Below are positions 23,292 through 33,793 of a DNA stretch of 64,000 nucleotides, piece by piece; positions within the stretch are counted from its first letter, which is position 1; every line of letters begins with the position of its first letter. The notes under the pieces were generated by a model. The model had not been told where the DNA came from. It worked only from the letters and a program-made list of their open reading frames with translations, and searched no databases. The translations under genes and the position numbers were made by a program. Origin of the DNA: Solirubrum koreensis (GTDB lineage Bacteria > Bacteroidota > Bacteroidia > Cytophagales > Hymenobacteraceae). Location: contig NZ_BAABHA010000002.1 in the NCBI RefSeq assembly GCF_039541855.1, positions 1,116,001 through 1,180,000 on the forward strand, read 5' to 3'.

Positions 23292-24578
23292 TTAAAAGTT
23301 GTAGTTCAGCCCGATACCCGGAATGACGATGCTCGTCTTGTAGGTTCCGGCTACGCGGTCGGTCACGTTGTTGTCGATGAGCTGCTGCTGGGTTTGGGTA
23401 CGCTCCTGCAGGCTCACAAACTGTCCCGACAAGTCGATGCCAAACTTCTCCCCAAACTTGTAGCTCAAACCAGCCGAAACACCTACACGGTTCGCATCGG
23501 GGGTTTCGGGGGTTACGTAACCGTCTTTAACCGGCGAAATGTCGTAAATGCCGCCGGCACGTAGCGTCAGGGCATCCATTAGCTGGTACTGGCCGCCCAA
23601 GCGGAAGGTGAACGAGTTTTCGTAGTCGCGCACCGACGAGCTGGTGGTGGCGCCGGCTACGGGCTGGTCGAAAGTGAATTCGAGCTTTTCGTACTCGCTC
23701 CACTGGGTGTAGTTCACATCGAAGCCCACGGTGAGCTTTTCGGTGGGCGTTACGCCAATACCCAGGTTAAACGTAGCGGGCAAGGGAAGCAGCACATCGA
23801 ACTTGGTGGCTCCGAAGTTACTGGCAATAAGCGGGCTGGAAGGCAGGTTGGTGAAGGTTACGTCGCCGCCTTTTACCACAGCGTCAATTTTAGAGCGGTA
23901 GCTCAGGCCCAGGCTCAGCTTGTCGGTGGGCTTAAAGTACACCCCGGCGTTGTAGCCAATTTTGGTGTCGGCTTTGCCGTCCAGCTCAATATGACCAAAC
24001 TGGCCAGCGCCGTTCGGGCTTTGCACCGGAATGTCGCGCTGCAGGTTTACGGCGCCGTAGGCAAAAATAACCAGGCCGGCACCCACGCTCAGCTTATCGG
24101 TAATGGCGTAGCTGGCGGTGGGCTGCACAAAAATGGACGCCAGGTCGATTTCGGTGAGGGAAAAGCGGCCTTCCCAGCCGTCGGCGTAGTCCAGCTTGCT
24201 GCCGAATGGCGTGTACACGGCAATACCCGCGCGCCACTTGCCTTCGGTGGGACCAAAGCCGGCGTACAGGTTAAAGGGCGTGGTAACGGTATTGTCCAGC
24301 TGCCGCTGATTGGTATCGTAGTTCGTACCGGCGGCCTCAGCTCGGAAAGCCTGGCGGGCCATGGTGGCATTAACCCCTATCTGCACGCCCCGCTCCCGCA
24401 CCATGGCCAGAGCCCCTGGGTTGTAGAACATAGCGGCATGGTCGAGAGCCAAACCGGTACCTACACCGCCCATGCCGTTGTTCTTCTGCCCAGCTAATGT
24501 TACCTGGAACCCACCGGCCTGCACAGCCGTGGCACTCAGCAGAGCACCTCCGGCGATGAGTAAAAATTTTAGATGCAT
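23292..24578 (-). CDS. OmpP1/FadL-family outer-membrane channel
   Basis: 428 residues, starting at MHLKFLLIAGGALLSATAVQAGG; a longer frame adds an unlikely leader. The mature N-terminus GGFQVTLAGQKNNGMGGVG and DHAAMFYNPGALAM match the FadL family hatch, which plugs a 14-strand barrel. Alternating aromatic/aliphatic strands continue to the C-terminal IVIPGIGLNYNF, which ends in an aromatic residue as is usual for OmpF-like outer-membrane proteins. The family imports long-chain fatty acids or other hydrophobic compounds. It heads an operon with the SGNH hydrolase lipoprotein, suggesting lipid release and uptake as one step. Confidence 0.9.
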   Translation of the reverse strand: MHLKFLLIAGGALLSATAVQAGGFQVTLAGQKNNGMGGVGTGLALDHAAMFYNPGALAMVRERGVQIGVNATMARQAFRAEAAGTNYDTNQRQLDNTVTTPFNLYAGFGPTEGKWRAGIAVYTPFGSKLDYADGWEGRFSLTEIDLASIFVQPTASYAITDKLSVGAGLVIFAYGAVNLQRDIPVQSPNGAGQFGHIELDGKADTKIGYNAGVYFKPTDKLSLGLSYRSKIDAVVKGGDVTFTNLPSSPLIASNFGATKFDVLLPLPATFNLGIGVTPTEKLTVGFDVNYTQWSEYEKLEFTFDQPVAGATTSSSVRDYENSFTFRLGGQYQLMDALTLRAGGIYDISPVKDGYVTPETPDANRVGVSAGLSYKFGEKFGIDLSGQFVSLQERTQTQQQLIDNNVTDRVAGTYKTSIVIPGIGLNYNF

Positions 24579-24726
24579 ACTGAGAAAGTAAGGGAAAGGG
24601 GTTGTGTGAGCTAAATGTAGGGAGAATTTCCACACAAAAGCGCGGCATGCCGACTACTTTGCTTGGAAGGGTAGCTGCAAGTACAACAATCTTCTGAAAG
24701 CGACCTAAAACATGCCACCAGGGCCG

Positions 24727-25557
24727 CTATAGCGCCAGCGCATGTGGATCGGCGGCCACGCGGCGTGTGCGCAAATCGTAATGCTGACCGGCTACCAGCA
24801 GATGCACGCGCAGATCCTGGCCGGCCACGGGTTCACCCCGGCCAATACGCCCCAGGTTGTCGCCCACCAAGTGCTGTCCGTCTACCACCATCACCACGCC
24901 GTCGCCGAACACCTCGGTGGCATGCCCGTTGCGAATGATAATGCCGGTTTCCTGCCCCAAACCTAACCCAATGGTAGCAGGGTGTTGCAGCACGGCGTGG
25001 GCCAGGCGGCCGAAGCGGCCGCGCTCGGCAAAGTGCTGGTCGATAATTACTCCGGAAATAAGGTTTAGCCCGGCGGCGGTGTGCATGCCGCCTTTGGTAA
25101 GCGACCGGGCACCGTACCCGGCCACAATCATTTGGCTGGGCATTACGGCTGCGCCGGCGCTGGTACCGGCTACTATAAAGTTAGCATCGTGCTGGTACCG
25201 CTCGCAAAGCAGGCGCAGCGCGGGCGTGCGCAGCCAATGCTCGGTAATGAGCTCCTGGTCGCCGCCGGTAAAGAACACGGCCCCGGCTTGCTCCAGGCGG
25301 CGCAAGGTTGCGGCCCGGTCACCGGGGTTATGGGCATCTACTCGCAGGTGCCGCACCTGCGTGCAGCCCAGTTCCTGTAGGGCAGCCACGTAAGCGTTTC
25401 CGGTTTTAACGGGGTGCCGATAAGCCGCCGTTGATACTACCTCTACCGGGGTATCGGCCGAAGGCAGCATGTCGTTGAGCAGCGCCAACACGGGGTCGTC
25501 GTCGCCGCCGCCCAGGGCTACGAGGGTTCCAAGCGGATATTTAGTAGAAGGCGCCAT
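24727..25557 (-). CDS. Cyanophycinase (peptidase S51 family)
   Basis: 276 residues from MAPSTKYPLGTLVALGGGDD. Family hallmarks are GAVFFTGGDQELITE, the Ser-nucleophile segment IVAGTSAGAAVM, and IDQHFAERGRFGRLAHAV, which has the conserved Asp-Gln-His-Phe and Arg-Gly-Arg. Cyanophycinase is a serine exopeptidase that cuts the Asp-Arg polymer cyanophycin to beta-Asp-Arg. No signal peptide is seen, so the enzyme should be cytoplasmic. No cyanophycin synthetase or dipeptidase gene is in this window. A related S51 peptide hydrolase with a different substrate is possible. Confidence 0.88.
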   Translation of the reverse strand: MAPSTKYPLGTLVALGGGDDDPVLALLNDMLPSADTPVEVVSTAAYRHPVKTGNAYVAALQELGCTQVRHLRVDAHNPGDRAATLRRLEQAGAVFFTGGDQELITEHWLRTPALRLLCERYQHDANFIVAGTSAGAAVMPSQMIVAGYGARSLTKGGMHTAAGLNLISGVIIDQHFAERGRFGRLAHAVLQHPATIGLGLGQETGIIIRNGHATEVFGDGVVMVVDGQHLVGDNLGRIGRGEPVAGQDLRVHLLVAGQHYDLRTRRVAADPHALAL

Positions 25558-26002
25558 AAGCCAGCAGATACAACGATAAACAACGAACCACGGGGCACCG
25601 CAACCGGTCAAACCTACGGTTATCCACCGAAAAGGCTACATTTTATCTAATGCAGTAGTAAAACCAGTTAATCGGCCCTGTGTTAACTGGCAATTGGTTA
25701 TTCCTTCACTGGTGCTTCGATGCTATACAAGCTCACAGCGGGTATTGTACTGAACCTCCTTAGTAGGAGCTTCTATTTCGCCAAGTGGCCTTGTTGTTAT
25801 AACGGCTGAGTTCCGCAGCCTAGCGTAAGCAGTATTATTTGCCGACGCAGTCGGCCTGCCAAGCGGCAACAGCCCGCGTATGCGGAATTTTTCCGGGATA
25901 AATGACCGTTTCCCTGACGGATTTCTTCGGGCTGCCGAATACCTTTGCGCGCCGTTCACCAAACCCCGTTTTGCCTAGCGAAACACCCTCTTTGCCGCTA
26001 CC
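25558..26002. other. Intergenic region between cyanophycinase and mgtE
   Basis: 445 bases between divergent genes. The only feature I see is a candidate -7 box before mgtE. A small antisense open frame here has no supportable start or motif. No M-box or other magnesium riboswitch was recognised. Confidence 0.5.
25940..25947 (+). promoter_or_regulatory. Candidate -7 box of mgtE
   Basis: TACCTTTG is a perfect TAnnTTTG, 55 bases upstream of the mgtE ATG. The -33 TTG is not clear. Confidence 0.4.
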
Positions 26003-27388
<1,386 letters not shown>

Positions 27389-27415
27389 CCTCGCTCCTGC
27401 GCTGACTCATCCCGT

Positions 27416-27823
27416 CTAGTCGTCCAACGAACGGCGGTTGGCTTTCTTCTCGCTGTTCTTCTTCTTGGTTTCGAGGCGCTTGCGCACGGCGCCTTTGCTG
27501 GGCTTGGTAGGCCGGCGGGCTTTGGGCCGATGCAGGGCTTTCACCAAGGCGTCGTGCAGCTTTTTGAGGGCTATTTCTTTGTTGCGCAGCTGGCTGCGGT
27601 CTTCCTGGGCCGTCACCACAAACAGGCCCTCGGCCGTGAGCTGGTTGCCGAGTTTTTCCAGAATGCGCTGCTTTTGCTCGTCGTTAAGCAACAGGGAGTT
27701 AGATACGTCGAAGCGCACCTCCACCCGCGACTCTACCTTGTTCACGTTCTGGCCGCCGGGCCCGCTGCTGCGGCTGGTTTGTACCTGGAGTTCAGACCAA
27801 AAAGATTCGGGAGGGGGGAGCAT
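27416..27823 (-). CDS. arfB: Alternative ribosome-rescue factor ArfB (YaeJ-type peptidyl-tRNA hydrolase)
   Basis: 135 residues. QTSRSSGPGGQNVNKVESRV contains the GGQ motif that hydrolyses peptidyl-tRNA on a stalled ribosome. The C-terminal tail is very basic (RRPTKPSKGAVRKRLETKKK), as in ArfB, where it enters the empty mRNA channel. It lacks the codon-recognition domains of a true release factor. The gene converges with mgtE. Confidence 0.94.
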   Translation of the reverse strand: MLPPPESFWSELQVQTSRSSGPGGQNVNKVESRVEVRFDVSNSLLLNDEQKQRILEKLGNQLTAEGLFVVTAQEDRSQLRNKEIALKKLHDALVKALHRPKARRPTKPSKGAVRKRLETKKKNSEKKANRRSLDD

Positions 27824-27905
27824 GAGCAGGCGTAACGAGAGAGTAAATGGGTTGGGAAGCCCGATTTGTAGACAACAATACGCAAAGCCGGGGTATGGCG
27901 TCGGT

Positions 27906-28334
27906 TTATCGCGCCTGGTAGAGCATAGCTCCCGTTAGCCCCAAGCGTACCGTCCAGAGTGCGGTGCGCAGCCAGTTGGTACGCACCAGGCTGGCAATGG
28001 CCGCGGCATCGTACCCTACGGCGGCCAGGCGGTTGTGCAGCGGCACCGAAATCAGGAAGGTTACCAGCCAAATAGCTACTACCAACCCCAGGCCCCACGC
28101 GGCTGCCGGACTGCGCCCTTGCCAAAAGAGCCAGGCCGCCAACCCCAACTCAGCCACCATCGGGGCCATGACCACCCAGCCCATACGCGCCATGTGCGCT
28201 TGGTGAAAGCTCCGGAAAGCAGCCGGCGGAACCTGCGCGAAGGCGGGATAGTGCACCAGCTGCACCACCCAAATGAGCCCGGTGAGGTAGGCGCTAAGGC
28301 CGAAAGCAAGCAGCAGAAGCAGTTTAACAGGCAT
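27906..28334 (-). CDS. Small multi-pass membrane protein, unknown (DUF1772-like)
   Basis: 142 residues with four hydrophobic segments: about 3-26 (LLLLAFGLSAYLTGLIWVVQ), 54-72, 80-98 (AWGLGLVVAIWLVTFLIS) and 121-138. WVVQLVHYPAFAQVP and FHQAHMARMGW form a conserved-looking first loop, and VPLHNRLAAVGYDA follows the third helix. This resembles the DUF1772-type four-helix family; I am not sure of the assignment. It is divergent from the M13 peptidase gene. Confidence 0.7.
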   Translation of the reverse strand: MPVKLLLLLAFGLSAYLTGLIWVVQLVHYPAFAQVPPAAFRSFHQAHMARMGWVVMAPMVAELGLAAWLFWQGRSPAAAWGLGLVVAIWLVTFLISVPLHNRLAAVGYDAAAIASLVRTNWLRTALWTVRLGLTGAMLYQAR

Positions 28335-28475
28335 AATGCAAGACTACGGATGAGCTTGAGCGGCCGGAATGGTACACGGCCGCGCTCTACTGCAACCTTT
28401 ACCCGCCGCTTTGTTCCTATTCGCTCGGGCAGAAACTTTACCTTGTGCCCCTCTCTTCACCTCTCTAGGCTTACG

Positions 28476-30533
28476 ATGAACCACACCTTTACCCTAGGCA
28501 AAGCTCTTATGCTAAGCCTGACGCTGACCACGGCCTTGCAAAGCTGCCAAACGGACGGCAAGTCCGGCAGCGGGCAGCCCGATTTGCTGCAGGCCAACCT
28601 CGACACCACCGTTAACCCCGGCGACGACTTTTTCACCTACGCCAACGGCGGCTGGTTGAAGAAGCACCCTATTCCGGCGTCGGAAAGCTCGTGGAGCATT
28701 GGCAAGGAAGTGCAGAACGAGATTTACGCCCGGTTGCGCGCCATCAACGAGGAAGCCGCCTCGGCCAAAGCCGCGGCCGGTTCCAATCAGCAGAAAATCG
28801 GGGACTTTTGGGCTACCGGCATGGATTCGGTAACTGCTAACAAACAGGGCATTGCGCCCATTAAGCCCGAGCTGGACCGCATTGCGGCCATGCGTACCCC
28901 GCAGGATGTGCAGGCTGAAATAGCCCGCCTCCGCCCGCTGGGTGTGTCGGCCCTCATTGGTACGTACGTGGGCCAGGATGCCAAAAACAGCGACAAAATG
29001 GCCCTGCAGCTGTGGCAAGACGGCCTGGGCATGCCCAACCGCGACTACTACTTCAACAAGGATGCGCGCACGAGCAACATCCGCAAGGAGTACGTGCAGC
29101 ACCTGACCAACATGTTCAAGCTTTCGGGTCAGGATGCCGCTACGGCCGCCGCCAACAGTGCCCGCGTTATGCAGCTGGAAACCGCGCTGGCGAAATCGAG
29201 CCGGAAGCTGGAAGACCTGCGCGACCCGTACGCCAACTACAACAAGATGTCGGTAGCCGAGCTGGGCAAGCTCACGCCCGGCATTGAATGGAAGTCGTTG
29301 CTCGCCCAAATGGAGCTGCGCAAAGCCGATACCGTGATTGTGGGCCAGCCCGAGTTTTACCAAACCGCCGGCAAGCTGCTGACTTCGTCTTCAATCGAGG
29401 ACTGGAAAGCCTATTTGCACTGGCACCTGCTGCACGCCTACGCCGAGGTGCTAAGCAAGCCGATTGACGACGAGCATTTCCGTTTTTACGGCGCTGTGCT
29501 GCAGGGCAAAAAGGAACAGCGGGCCCGTTGGAAACGCGTGCTCGACAACGAGGAGGCCGCCATGGGCGAAATGCTGGGCCAGCTTTTCGTGAAGGAATAC
29601 TTCAAGCCCGCCACCAAGGAGCGGTACGAGAAGATGGTGCAGAACGTAACGGCTTCGTTCCGCGAGCATATTCAGCAGCTCGACTGGATGAGCGACTCCA
29701 CCAAGCAGAAGGCCTTGGCCAAGCTCGGCAAAATCACGCCGAAAGTGGGCTACCCCGATAAGTGGAAAGACTACTCTTCCCTGACCATTGACCGCAGCAG
29801 CTACGCGCAAAACATGATGCGCGCCAACCAGTGGCAATACCGCTACAACATCAGCAAGCTGGGCAAGCCCGTGGACCGCACCGAGTGGGAAATGACGCCC
29901 CAGACGTACAACGCTTACTACAACCCCTCGAACAACGAGATTGTACTGCCCGCCGCTATTTTCGCCATTCCCGGCCTGCGCGACGAAGACGCCGACGACG
30001 CCGTGGTGTACGGTTACGGCGGGGCTAGCACCATCGGCCACGAGCTAACCCACGGCTTCGACGACCAAGGCAGCCAGTTCGATGAGAAAGGCAATCTGCG
30101 CAACTGGTGGAGCAAGAAAGACCGCGCCGCCTTTGAGAAGCGCGTGAACAGCATTGTGCGCCAGTTCAATGGCTACCAGGTACTGGATTCGCTGCGCATT
30201 AACGGCAAAGCCACGGCTGGCGAAAACATTGCCGATTTGGGCGGCATCGTCATCGGCCTCGATGCCTTCAAGAAAACCGAGCAGTACAAGAAAGGCGAGA
30301 AGATTGGCGGCCTTACGCCCACGCAACGCTACTTCCTGGGTTATGCTCTGGGCTGGCAAAGCCACCAGCGCGACGAAGTGCTGGCCCAGCGCATTCTGAC
30401 CGACGTACACTCGCCCGCCAAATACCGCGTGAACGGCCCCATGGCCGATGTTCCGGAGTTTTACGAAGCCTTCGGGGTGAAGCCTACCAACGCCCTGTAC
30501 CGCCCCGATTCGGCCCGTGTGACCATCTGGTAA
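28476..30533 (+). CDS. M13-family zinc metallopeptidase (neprilysin/PepO-like) lipoprotein
   Basis: 685 residues, starting at MNHTFTLGKALMLSLTLTT; the longer frame overlaps the divergent gene and is spurious. A lipoprotein signal places Cys in LQSCQTDG. An N-terminal domain (NPGDDFFTYANGGWLKKHPI) is typical of M13 peptidases. The zinc site is HELTHGFDDQG (HExTH at 522-526), with GENIADLGG about 60 residues later supplying the third ligand and an Asp. It should be attached to the periplasmic face and digest short peptides. A terminator lies just downstream. Confidence 0.94.
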   Translation: MNHTFTLGKALMLSLTLTTALQSCQTDGKSGSGQPDLLQANLDTTVNPGDDFFTYANGGWLKKHPIPASESSWSIGKEVQNEIYARLRAINEEAASAKAAAGSNQQKIGDFWATGMDSVTANKQGIAPIKPELDRIAAMRTPQDVQAEIARLRPLGVSALIGTYVGQDAKNSDKMALQLWQDGLGMPNRDYYFNKDARTSNIRKEYVQHLTNMFKLSGQDAATAAANSARVMQLETALAKSSRKLEDLRDPYANYNKMSVAELGKLTPGIEWKSLLAQMELRKADTVIVGQPEFYQTAGKLLTSSSIEDWKAYLHWHLLHAYAEVLSKPIDDEHFRFYGAVLQGKKEQRARWKRVLDNEEAAMGEMLGQLFVKEYFKPATKERYEKMVQNVTASFREHIQQLDWMSDSTKQKALAKLGKITPKVGYPDKWKDYSSLTIDRSSYAQNMMRANQWQYRYNISKLGKPVDRTEWEMTPQTYNAYYNPSNNEIVLPAAIFAIPGLRDEDADDAVVYGYGGASTIGHELTHGFDDQGSQFDEKGNLRNWWSKKDRAAFEKRVNSIVRQFNGYQVLDSLRINGKATAGENIADLGGIVIGLDAFKKTEQYKKGEKIGGLTPTQRYFLGYALGWQSHQRDEVLAQRILTDVHSPAKYRVNGPMADVPEFYEAFGVKPTNALYRPDSARVTIW

Positions 30534-30553
30534 TTCAATGCTAACAGGCATGT

Positions 30554-30587
30554 AAAGCCCGGCTGCACTACGTGTGGCCGGGCTTTT
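30554..30587 (+). terminator. Terminator of the M13 peptidase gene
   Basis: The stem AAAGCCCGGC / GCCGGGCTTT followed by a T-run, 21 bases after the stop codon. Confidence 0.85.
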
Positions 30588-30701
30588 TGCTGACTCTGTT
30601 TGTGAGCGGACTGCCAACGAGCACGAAGGGGCTAATGGACTGCAGAAGCAGGAAGATTCCTTAAGGATTAGTAGCTTGAGGTAGCGCAATAATAAGCCGC
30701 C

Positions 30702-31544
30702 ATGGTCCCGCCTTTCGTCCAGTTCTACCGTCCGTGCCCGGCCTTACAGCCGTTTGTGAGCAATTACATGCTCATGCACGTGCAGCTGGATGCGCAGCTT
30801 CCGCGGGCCGTGAATCCCTACCCCACCAACCCCGAGCAGTGCCTGTTTTTCTATGCCCGCGACGTAATTGAGGTGTTCAACTACGCCCAGGAAAAAGAGC
30901 GTAGCAGCGGGCCCAGCATTATTGTGGGGCCGCAAGTGGCGCGGGTAAACCTGCAAATGGGCTACAACCAGCTCACTATCAAGGTCGGGTTTCAGCCCGG
31001 CGGCCTGTTCCGGCTGTTCGGCATTCCCATGTGGCAGCTGCTCGACCAAATGGTGGACAGTTCCGACGTGGTAGGGCGGGAAATAGAAGAAGTAAACGAG
31101 CGGCTGCGCGACACCGACGACTACGCCCGCATGATTGCCGTGGTGGAACAGTACCTGCTGAACAAAATCAACCGCCTGAAAACCGAAACGCACGCCGTAG
31201 ATGCCGTGGCGCGGCTCATGCTGACCGCCCACGCGCAGCCCATGAGCGTCGATGGCTTGGCCGACCACGCTTGCCTGAGCACGCGGCAATTCGAGCGGAA
31301 GTTTCTGGAGCGCGTGGGCATGAGCCCCAAGCTGTTTATGCGGGTGGTGCGCTTTGCCAAAGCTTACCGCCTGAAAGACCAACAGCCCCACCTCGACTGG
31401 CAGGACATTGTGTACCAGTGCGGGTACTACGACCAAATGCACCTCATTAAGGACTTCAAGCTCTTTGCGGCTGTAACGCCCACGGTACTAGCCAAAGAGG
31501 AAGCCCGCTCGCCGGTGAAAATCTTCGCTGGCAGCCCCTTTTAA
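30702..31544 (+). CDS. AraC-family transcriptional regulator
   Basis: 280 residues. The N-terminal ~150 residues form a sensor domain (FYRPCPALQPFVSNYM, LTIKVGFQPGGLFRLFGI). The C-terminal two helix-turn-helix motifs (about 175-265) include MSVDGLADHACLSTRQFERK and DWQDIVYQCGYYDQMHLIKD, the AraC DNA-binding signature. A ligand is unknown. It lies just upstream of an NTF2-like gene on the same strand, which may be one of its targets. Confidence 0.9.
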   Translation: MVPPFVQFYRPCPALQPFVSNYMLMHVQLDAQLPRAVNPYPTNPEQCLFFYARDVIEVFNYAQEKERSSGPSIIVGPQVARVNLQMGYNQLTIKVGFQPGGLFRLFGIPMWQLLDQMVDSSDVVGREIEEVNERLRDTDDYARMIAVVEQYLLNKINRLKTETHAVDAVARLMLTAHAQPMSVDGLADHACLSTRQFERKFLERVGMSPKLFMRVVRFAKAYRLKDQQPHLDWQDIVYQCGYYDQMHLIKDFKLFAAVTPTVLAKEEARSPVKIFAGSPF

Positions 31545-31607
31545 CGTCGGGTTTTTACTATTTGCCGCTTGGCTGGGCGGCTAGTTTTGCTTCATCACTC
31601 TAACCCG

Positions 31608-32120
31608 ATGAGCAACATGAAAACCCTGTTCAGCTTCCTGCTGGCCCTCGTGCTGGCCACCGCCTCCCAGGCACAATCCGCCAAAACCACCGCCGACGAA
31701 AAGGCCGTGCTGCAAGTATTGGAAGGCACAGTAGATGCCTGGAACAAGCACGACCTGAACCTGTACTTCCGCCACTTTGCCCCCGAAGCACAATGGGTGA
31801 ACGTAGTGGGCATGTGGTGGCAAAACACCTCCGAACACCGCTACGCCCTGGACATCTTTATGCAATTGATGTTCAACAAAACCAAGCACACCACCCTGCG
31901 CTCCGAGGTAAGAATGCTGCGGCCCGACCTGGCGCTGGTGCGCTCGGCTTGGAAACTCGACGGCTGGGTAATGCCCGACGGCAAAGACATGAGCGACGTT
32001 TCTACCGGCGTGCTCACCATGATTATGGAAAAGCGCAAAGGCCAATGGCTCGTTATCGATGGCCACAACACGTCCATCGACAAGAAAGCCCAGGATCCGG
32101 TGCTGACGATGAAAAAGTAA
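31608..32120 (+). CDS. Secreted NTF2-like (DUF4440/SnoaL-type) protein
   Basis: 170 residues. Two Met codons (31608 and 31617) are possible; the second begins MKTLFSFLLALVLATASQAQ, a clear signal peptide. The mature part has the NTF2 cone pattern: VLQVLEGTVDAWNKHDLNLY, FAPEAQWVNVVGMWW, and TGVLTMIMEKRKGQWLVIDG. Such domains bind small hydrophobic molecules or catalyse minor steps; no active-site residue can be assigned. It follows the AraC regulator gene and converges with another NTF2-like gene. Confidence 0.78.
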   Translation: MSNMKTLFSFLLALVLATASQAQSAKTTADEKAVLQVLEGTVDAWNKHDLNLYFRHFAPEAQWVNVVGMWWQNTSEHRYALDIFMQLMFNKTKHTTLRSEVRMLRPDLALVRSAWKLDGWVMPDGKDMSDVSTGVLTMIMEKRKGQWLVIDGHNTSIDKKAQDPVLTMKK

Positions 32121-32165
32121 AGACTGAAGCTGGTCAGCAATGCATTTAGCGCGCTGAGCCTAGCT

Positions 32166-32639
32166 CTACGAAGCCCGGCGCGCCTGAAACTGCCGCAGCC
32201 CCTGCAAAGCCGACGCCTGCACTTTGCGGCGCAAAAAAGGCGACCAGCCCAGCAGCCACCCCACCGGCCCCAGCGCCTGCCGCGACCAGCGCCAGAAGCT
32301 AAACTCGTCGTGGTGCGTCAGGATCTTGTTGTCGCGAAACGTGAAGCGGGCCTGAATGTGGTTGTGCACCTTGCGTTTGGTTTGCGAAAACGTGTAGTGC
32401 GCGTCCCAAGTGGCTTTGCCTTGGTGCTCATCTGCTTTAATGTCGTTGAACGTCAAGCGCAAGTCTTTGCCCCGCTCGCAAAGCATTTGCCACATGCTGC
32501 CAATGTCGGCGGCGCCCTGTAGCCGAAATGCAGCGTCTTCGAACGTGGCTTCGGGGTGGTAGCAGGCGGCCATGCCGGCGTGGTCGCGGCGCTGGAAGGC
32601 TTGGTAGAAGCGGTGCAGCAGTTTTTCGTGGGGCGTCAT
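32166..32639 (-). CDS. NTF2-like (SnoaL-type) protein
   Basis: 157 residues from MTPHEKLLHRFYQAFQRRDH; the longer frame runs into the terminator of the next gene. It has the SnoaL/NTF2 pattern: MAACYHPEATFEDAAF, ATWDAHYTFSQTKRKVHNH, and ARFTFRDNKILTHHDEFSFW. No signal peptide, so cytoplasmic. It converges with the previous NTF2-like gene, but the two are only distantly similar. Confidence 0.8.
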   Translation of the reverse strand: MTPHEKLLHRFYQAFQRRDHAGMAACYHPEATFEDAAFRLQGAADIGSMWQMLCERGKDLRLTFNDIKADEHQGKATWDAHYTFSQTKRKVHNHIQARFTFRDNKILTHHDEFSFWRWSRQALGPVGWLLGWSPFLRRKVQASALQGLRQFQARRAS

Positions 32640-32685
32640 GGCAGCGTACTTAAGGCAGGCAACGGGCTTAAAGCTGGCGAAAAAA

Positions 32686-32718
32686 CAGCGCCCTTCACCG
32701 GTTAGGCGAAGGGCGCTG
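32686..32718 (-). terminator. Terminator of the NmrA-like gene
   Basis: The stem CAGCGCCCTT / AAGGGCGCTG with a 13-base loop, and six A residues on its left that become a T-run on the minus strand, 26 bases after the stop codon. Confidence 0.85.
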
Positions 32719-32743
32719 CTGCTTTGAAGCTTCAAGCAGAATG

Positions 32744-33664
32744 TTAGGCCACCGGCTGCGCTGCCGAGGCGCCTTGGAAAGCTGGCGCGAACACCTGCTC
32801 CGCAAATTGCTCAAGCGTGGTGGGCGTCGTGTTTTCCGGGGTACGTACCTCGCTTTGCATAATGCGGCCCTCGTTCAGGTTTTGCGTCATCTCGATGTAG
32901 AGGTTGGCCATCGATTCCGACAAGCCAGCGCCCATCATACCTTGCTTGGCTTGGTCATAGGGAAACTGCACGTAGGGCAATTCGGGCCGGCCAATGGCTT
33001 GCCCGAAAATGGCCGTTGCTTCTTGGTTGGTGTAGTTGCGCGGGCCCAGCAGCAGTTGTTCGGAATGCCCAGCGGGCACGCCCGTCGTCAGCACTTCGGC
33101 AGCGCGGGCTGCAATGTCTTGCGTGGCAATCATGGGAAACGCCACATCGGGGCGGGTGGCCGAGCCGTTAATGCCCATGCCCTGAATCAGCGGAATGCCA
33201 GCCAATAGGTTTTCCATGAAGTAAGCCGGGCGCAGGTGCACCACATTCAGACCTTCGACGGCGTTTAGCCGCTTTTCCTGCCGGTGTACCCCCACAATCG
33301 GGCCGGTACCGGCTTCCAACTCGGCCCCAATGCTGCTCAGGTTTACAGCCTGGCGCAATCCGGCGGCGCGCACAGCGGCGGCAATGCTGCTTCCCACTTC
33401 ATCCTGGTACGCGAGGTTATCGGGGGCACCCACGTTGGGCGGAATCATGAGAAAAGCCGCATCGGCTCCTTGTAGGGCTTCGGTTAGAAACGCGGTGTCT
33501 TGTAGGTTACCGGCTTTGGTTTCAGCGCCGGCGGCCTGCAGGGCGTTGAGGCGGTTGCTGGCCCGGGCCACGGCCGTTACGCGGTGGCCGCTTTGCAACA
33601 ACCGGTGAACCAGTTGGGAACCGATGTTTCCGGTAGCGCCAACAACTACAAAGTGCTTATTCAT
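32744..33664 (-). CDS. NmrA-like NAD(P)H-binding oxidoreductase
   Basis: 306 residues from MNKHFVVVGATGNIGSQLVH. The N-terminal Rossmann motif GATGNIGS binds NAD(P). FLMIPPNVGAPDNLA, RQAVNLSSIGAELEAGTG and LRPAYFMENLL match the NmrA/QorB-like atypical short-chain dehydrogenases, which sense redox state or reduce quinones; the catalytic Tyr-x-x-x-Lys is not seen. It is transcribed divergently from an HxlR regulator gene, the usual arrangement for such oxidoreductases. Confidence 0.87.
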   Translation of the reverse strand: MNKHFVVVGATGNIGSQLVHRLLQSGHRVTAVARASNRLNALQAAGAETKAGNLQDTAFLTEALQGADAAFLMIPPNVGAPDNLAYQDEVGSSIAAAVRAAGLRQAVNLSSIGAELEAGTGPIVGVHRQEKRLNAVEGLNVVHLRPAYFMENLLAGIPLIQGMGINGSATRPDVAFPMIATQDIAARAAEVLTTGVPAGHSEQLLLGPRNYTNQEATAIFGQAIGRPELPYVQFPYDQAKQGMMGAGLSESMANLYIEMTQNLNEGRIMQSEVRTPENTTPTTLEQFAEQVFAPAFQGASAAQPVA

Positions 33665-33773
33665 ACTATTTCGAAAAAAGAGCAAGCGTGAAAAGAAAGT
33701 ACCCAACGGCTTTCTGCTTTAGCGCAGCGCCTCAGTGGCCCAAAGGAAATTCCTTACCTTTCCCCAAAGCAAG

Positions 33774-33793
33774 TACCTACGATTAAGTAGGGT
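33774..33793. promoter_or_regulatory. Candidate HxlR operator in the divergent promoter region
   Basis: TACCTACGATTAAGTAGGGT is a near-palindrome with CCTAC/GTAGG arms around a 6-base centre. Related TACCT sequences occur on both sides (TTACCTTTCC and GCCTACCTTT). It lies in the 174-base gap between the HxlR gene and the NmrA-like gene. Confidence 0.4.

Noticed and set aside
25723..25962. Small minus-strand frame before mgtE
   Set aside because: No hydrophobic or conserved pattern, and it overlaps the probable mgtE promoter.
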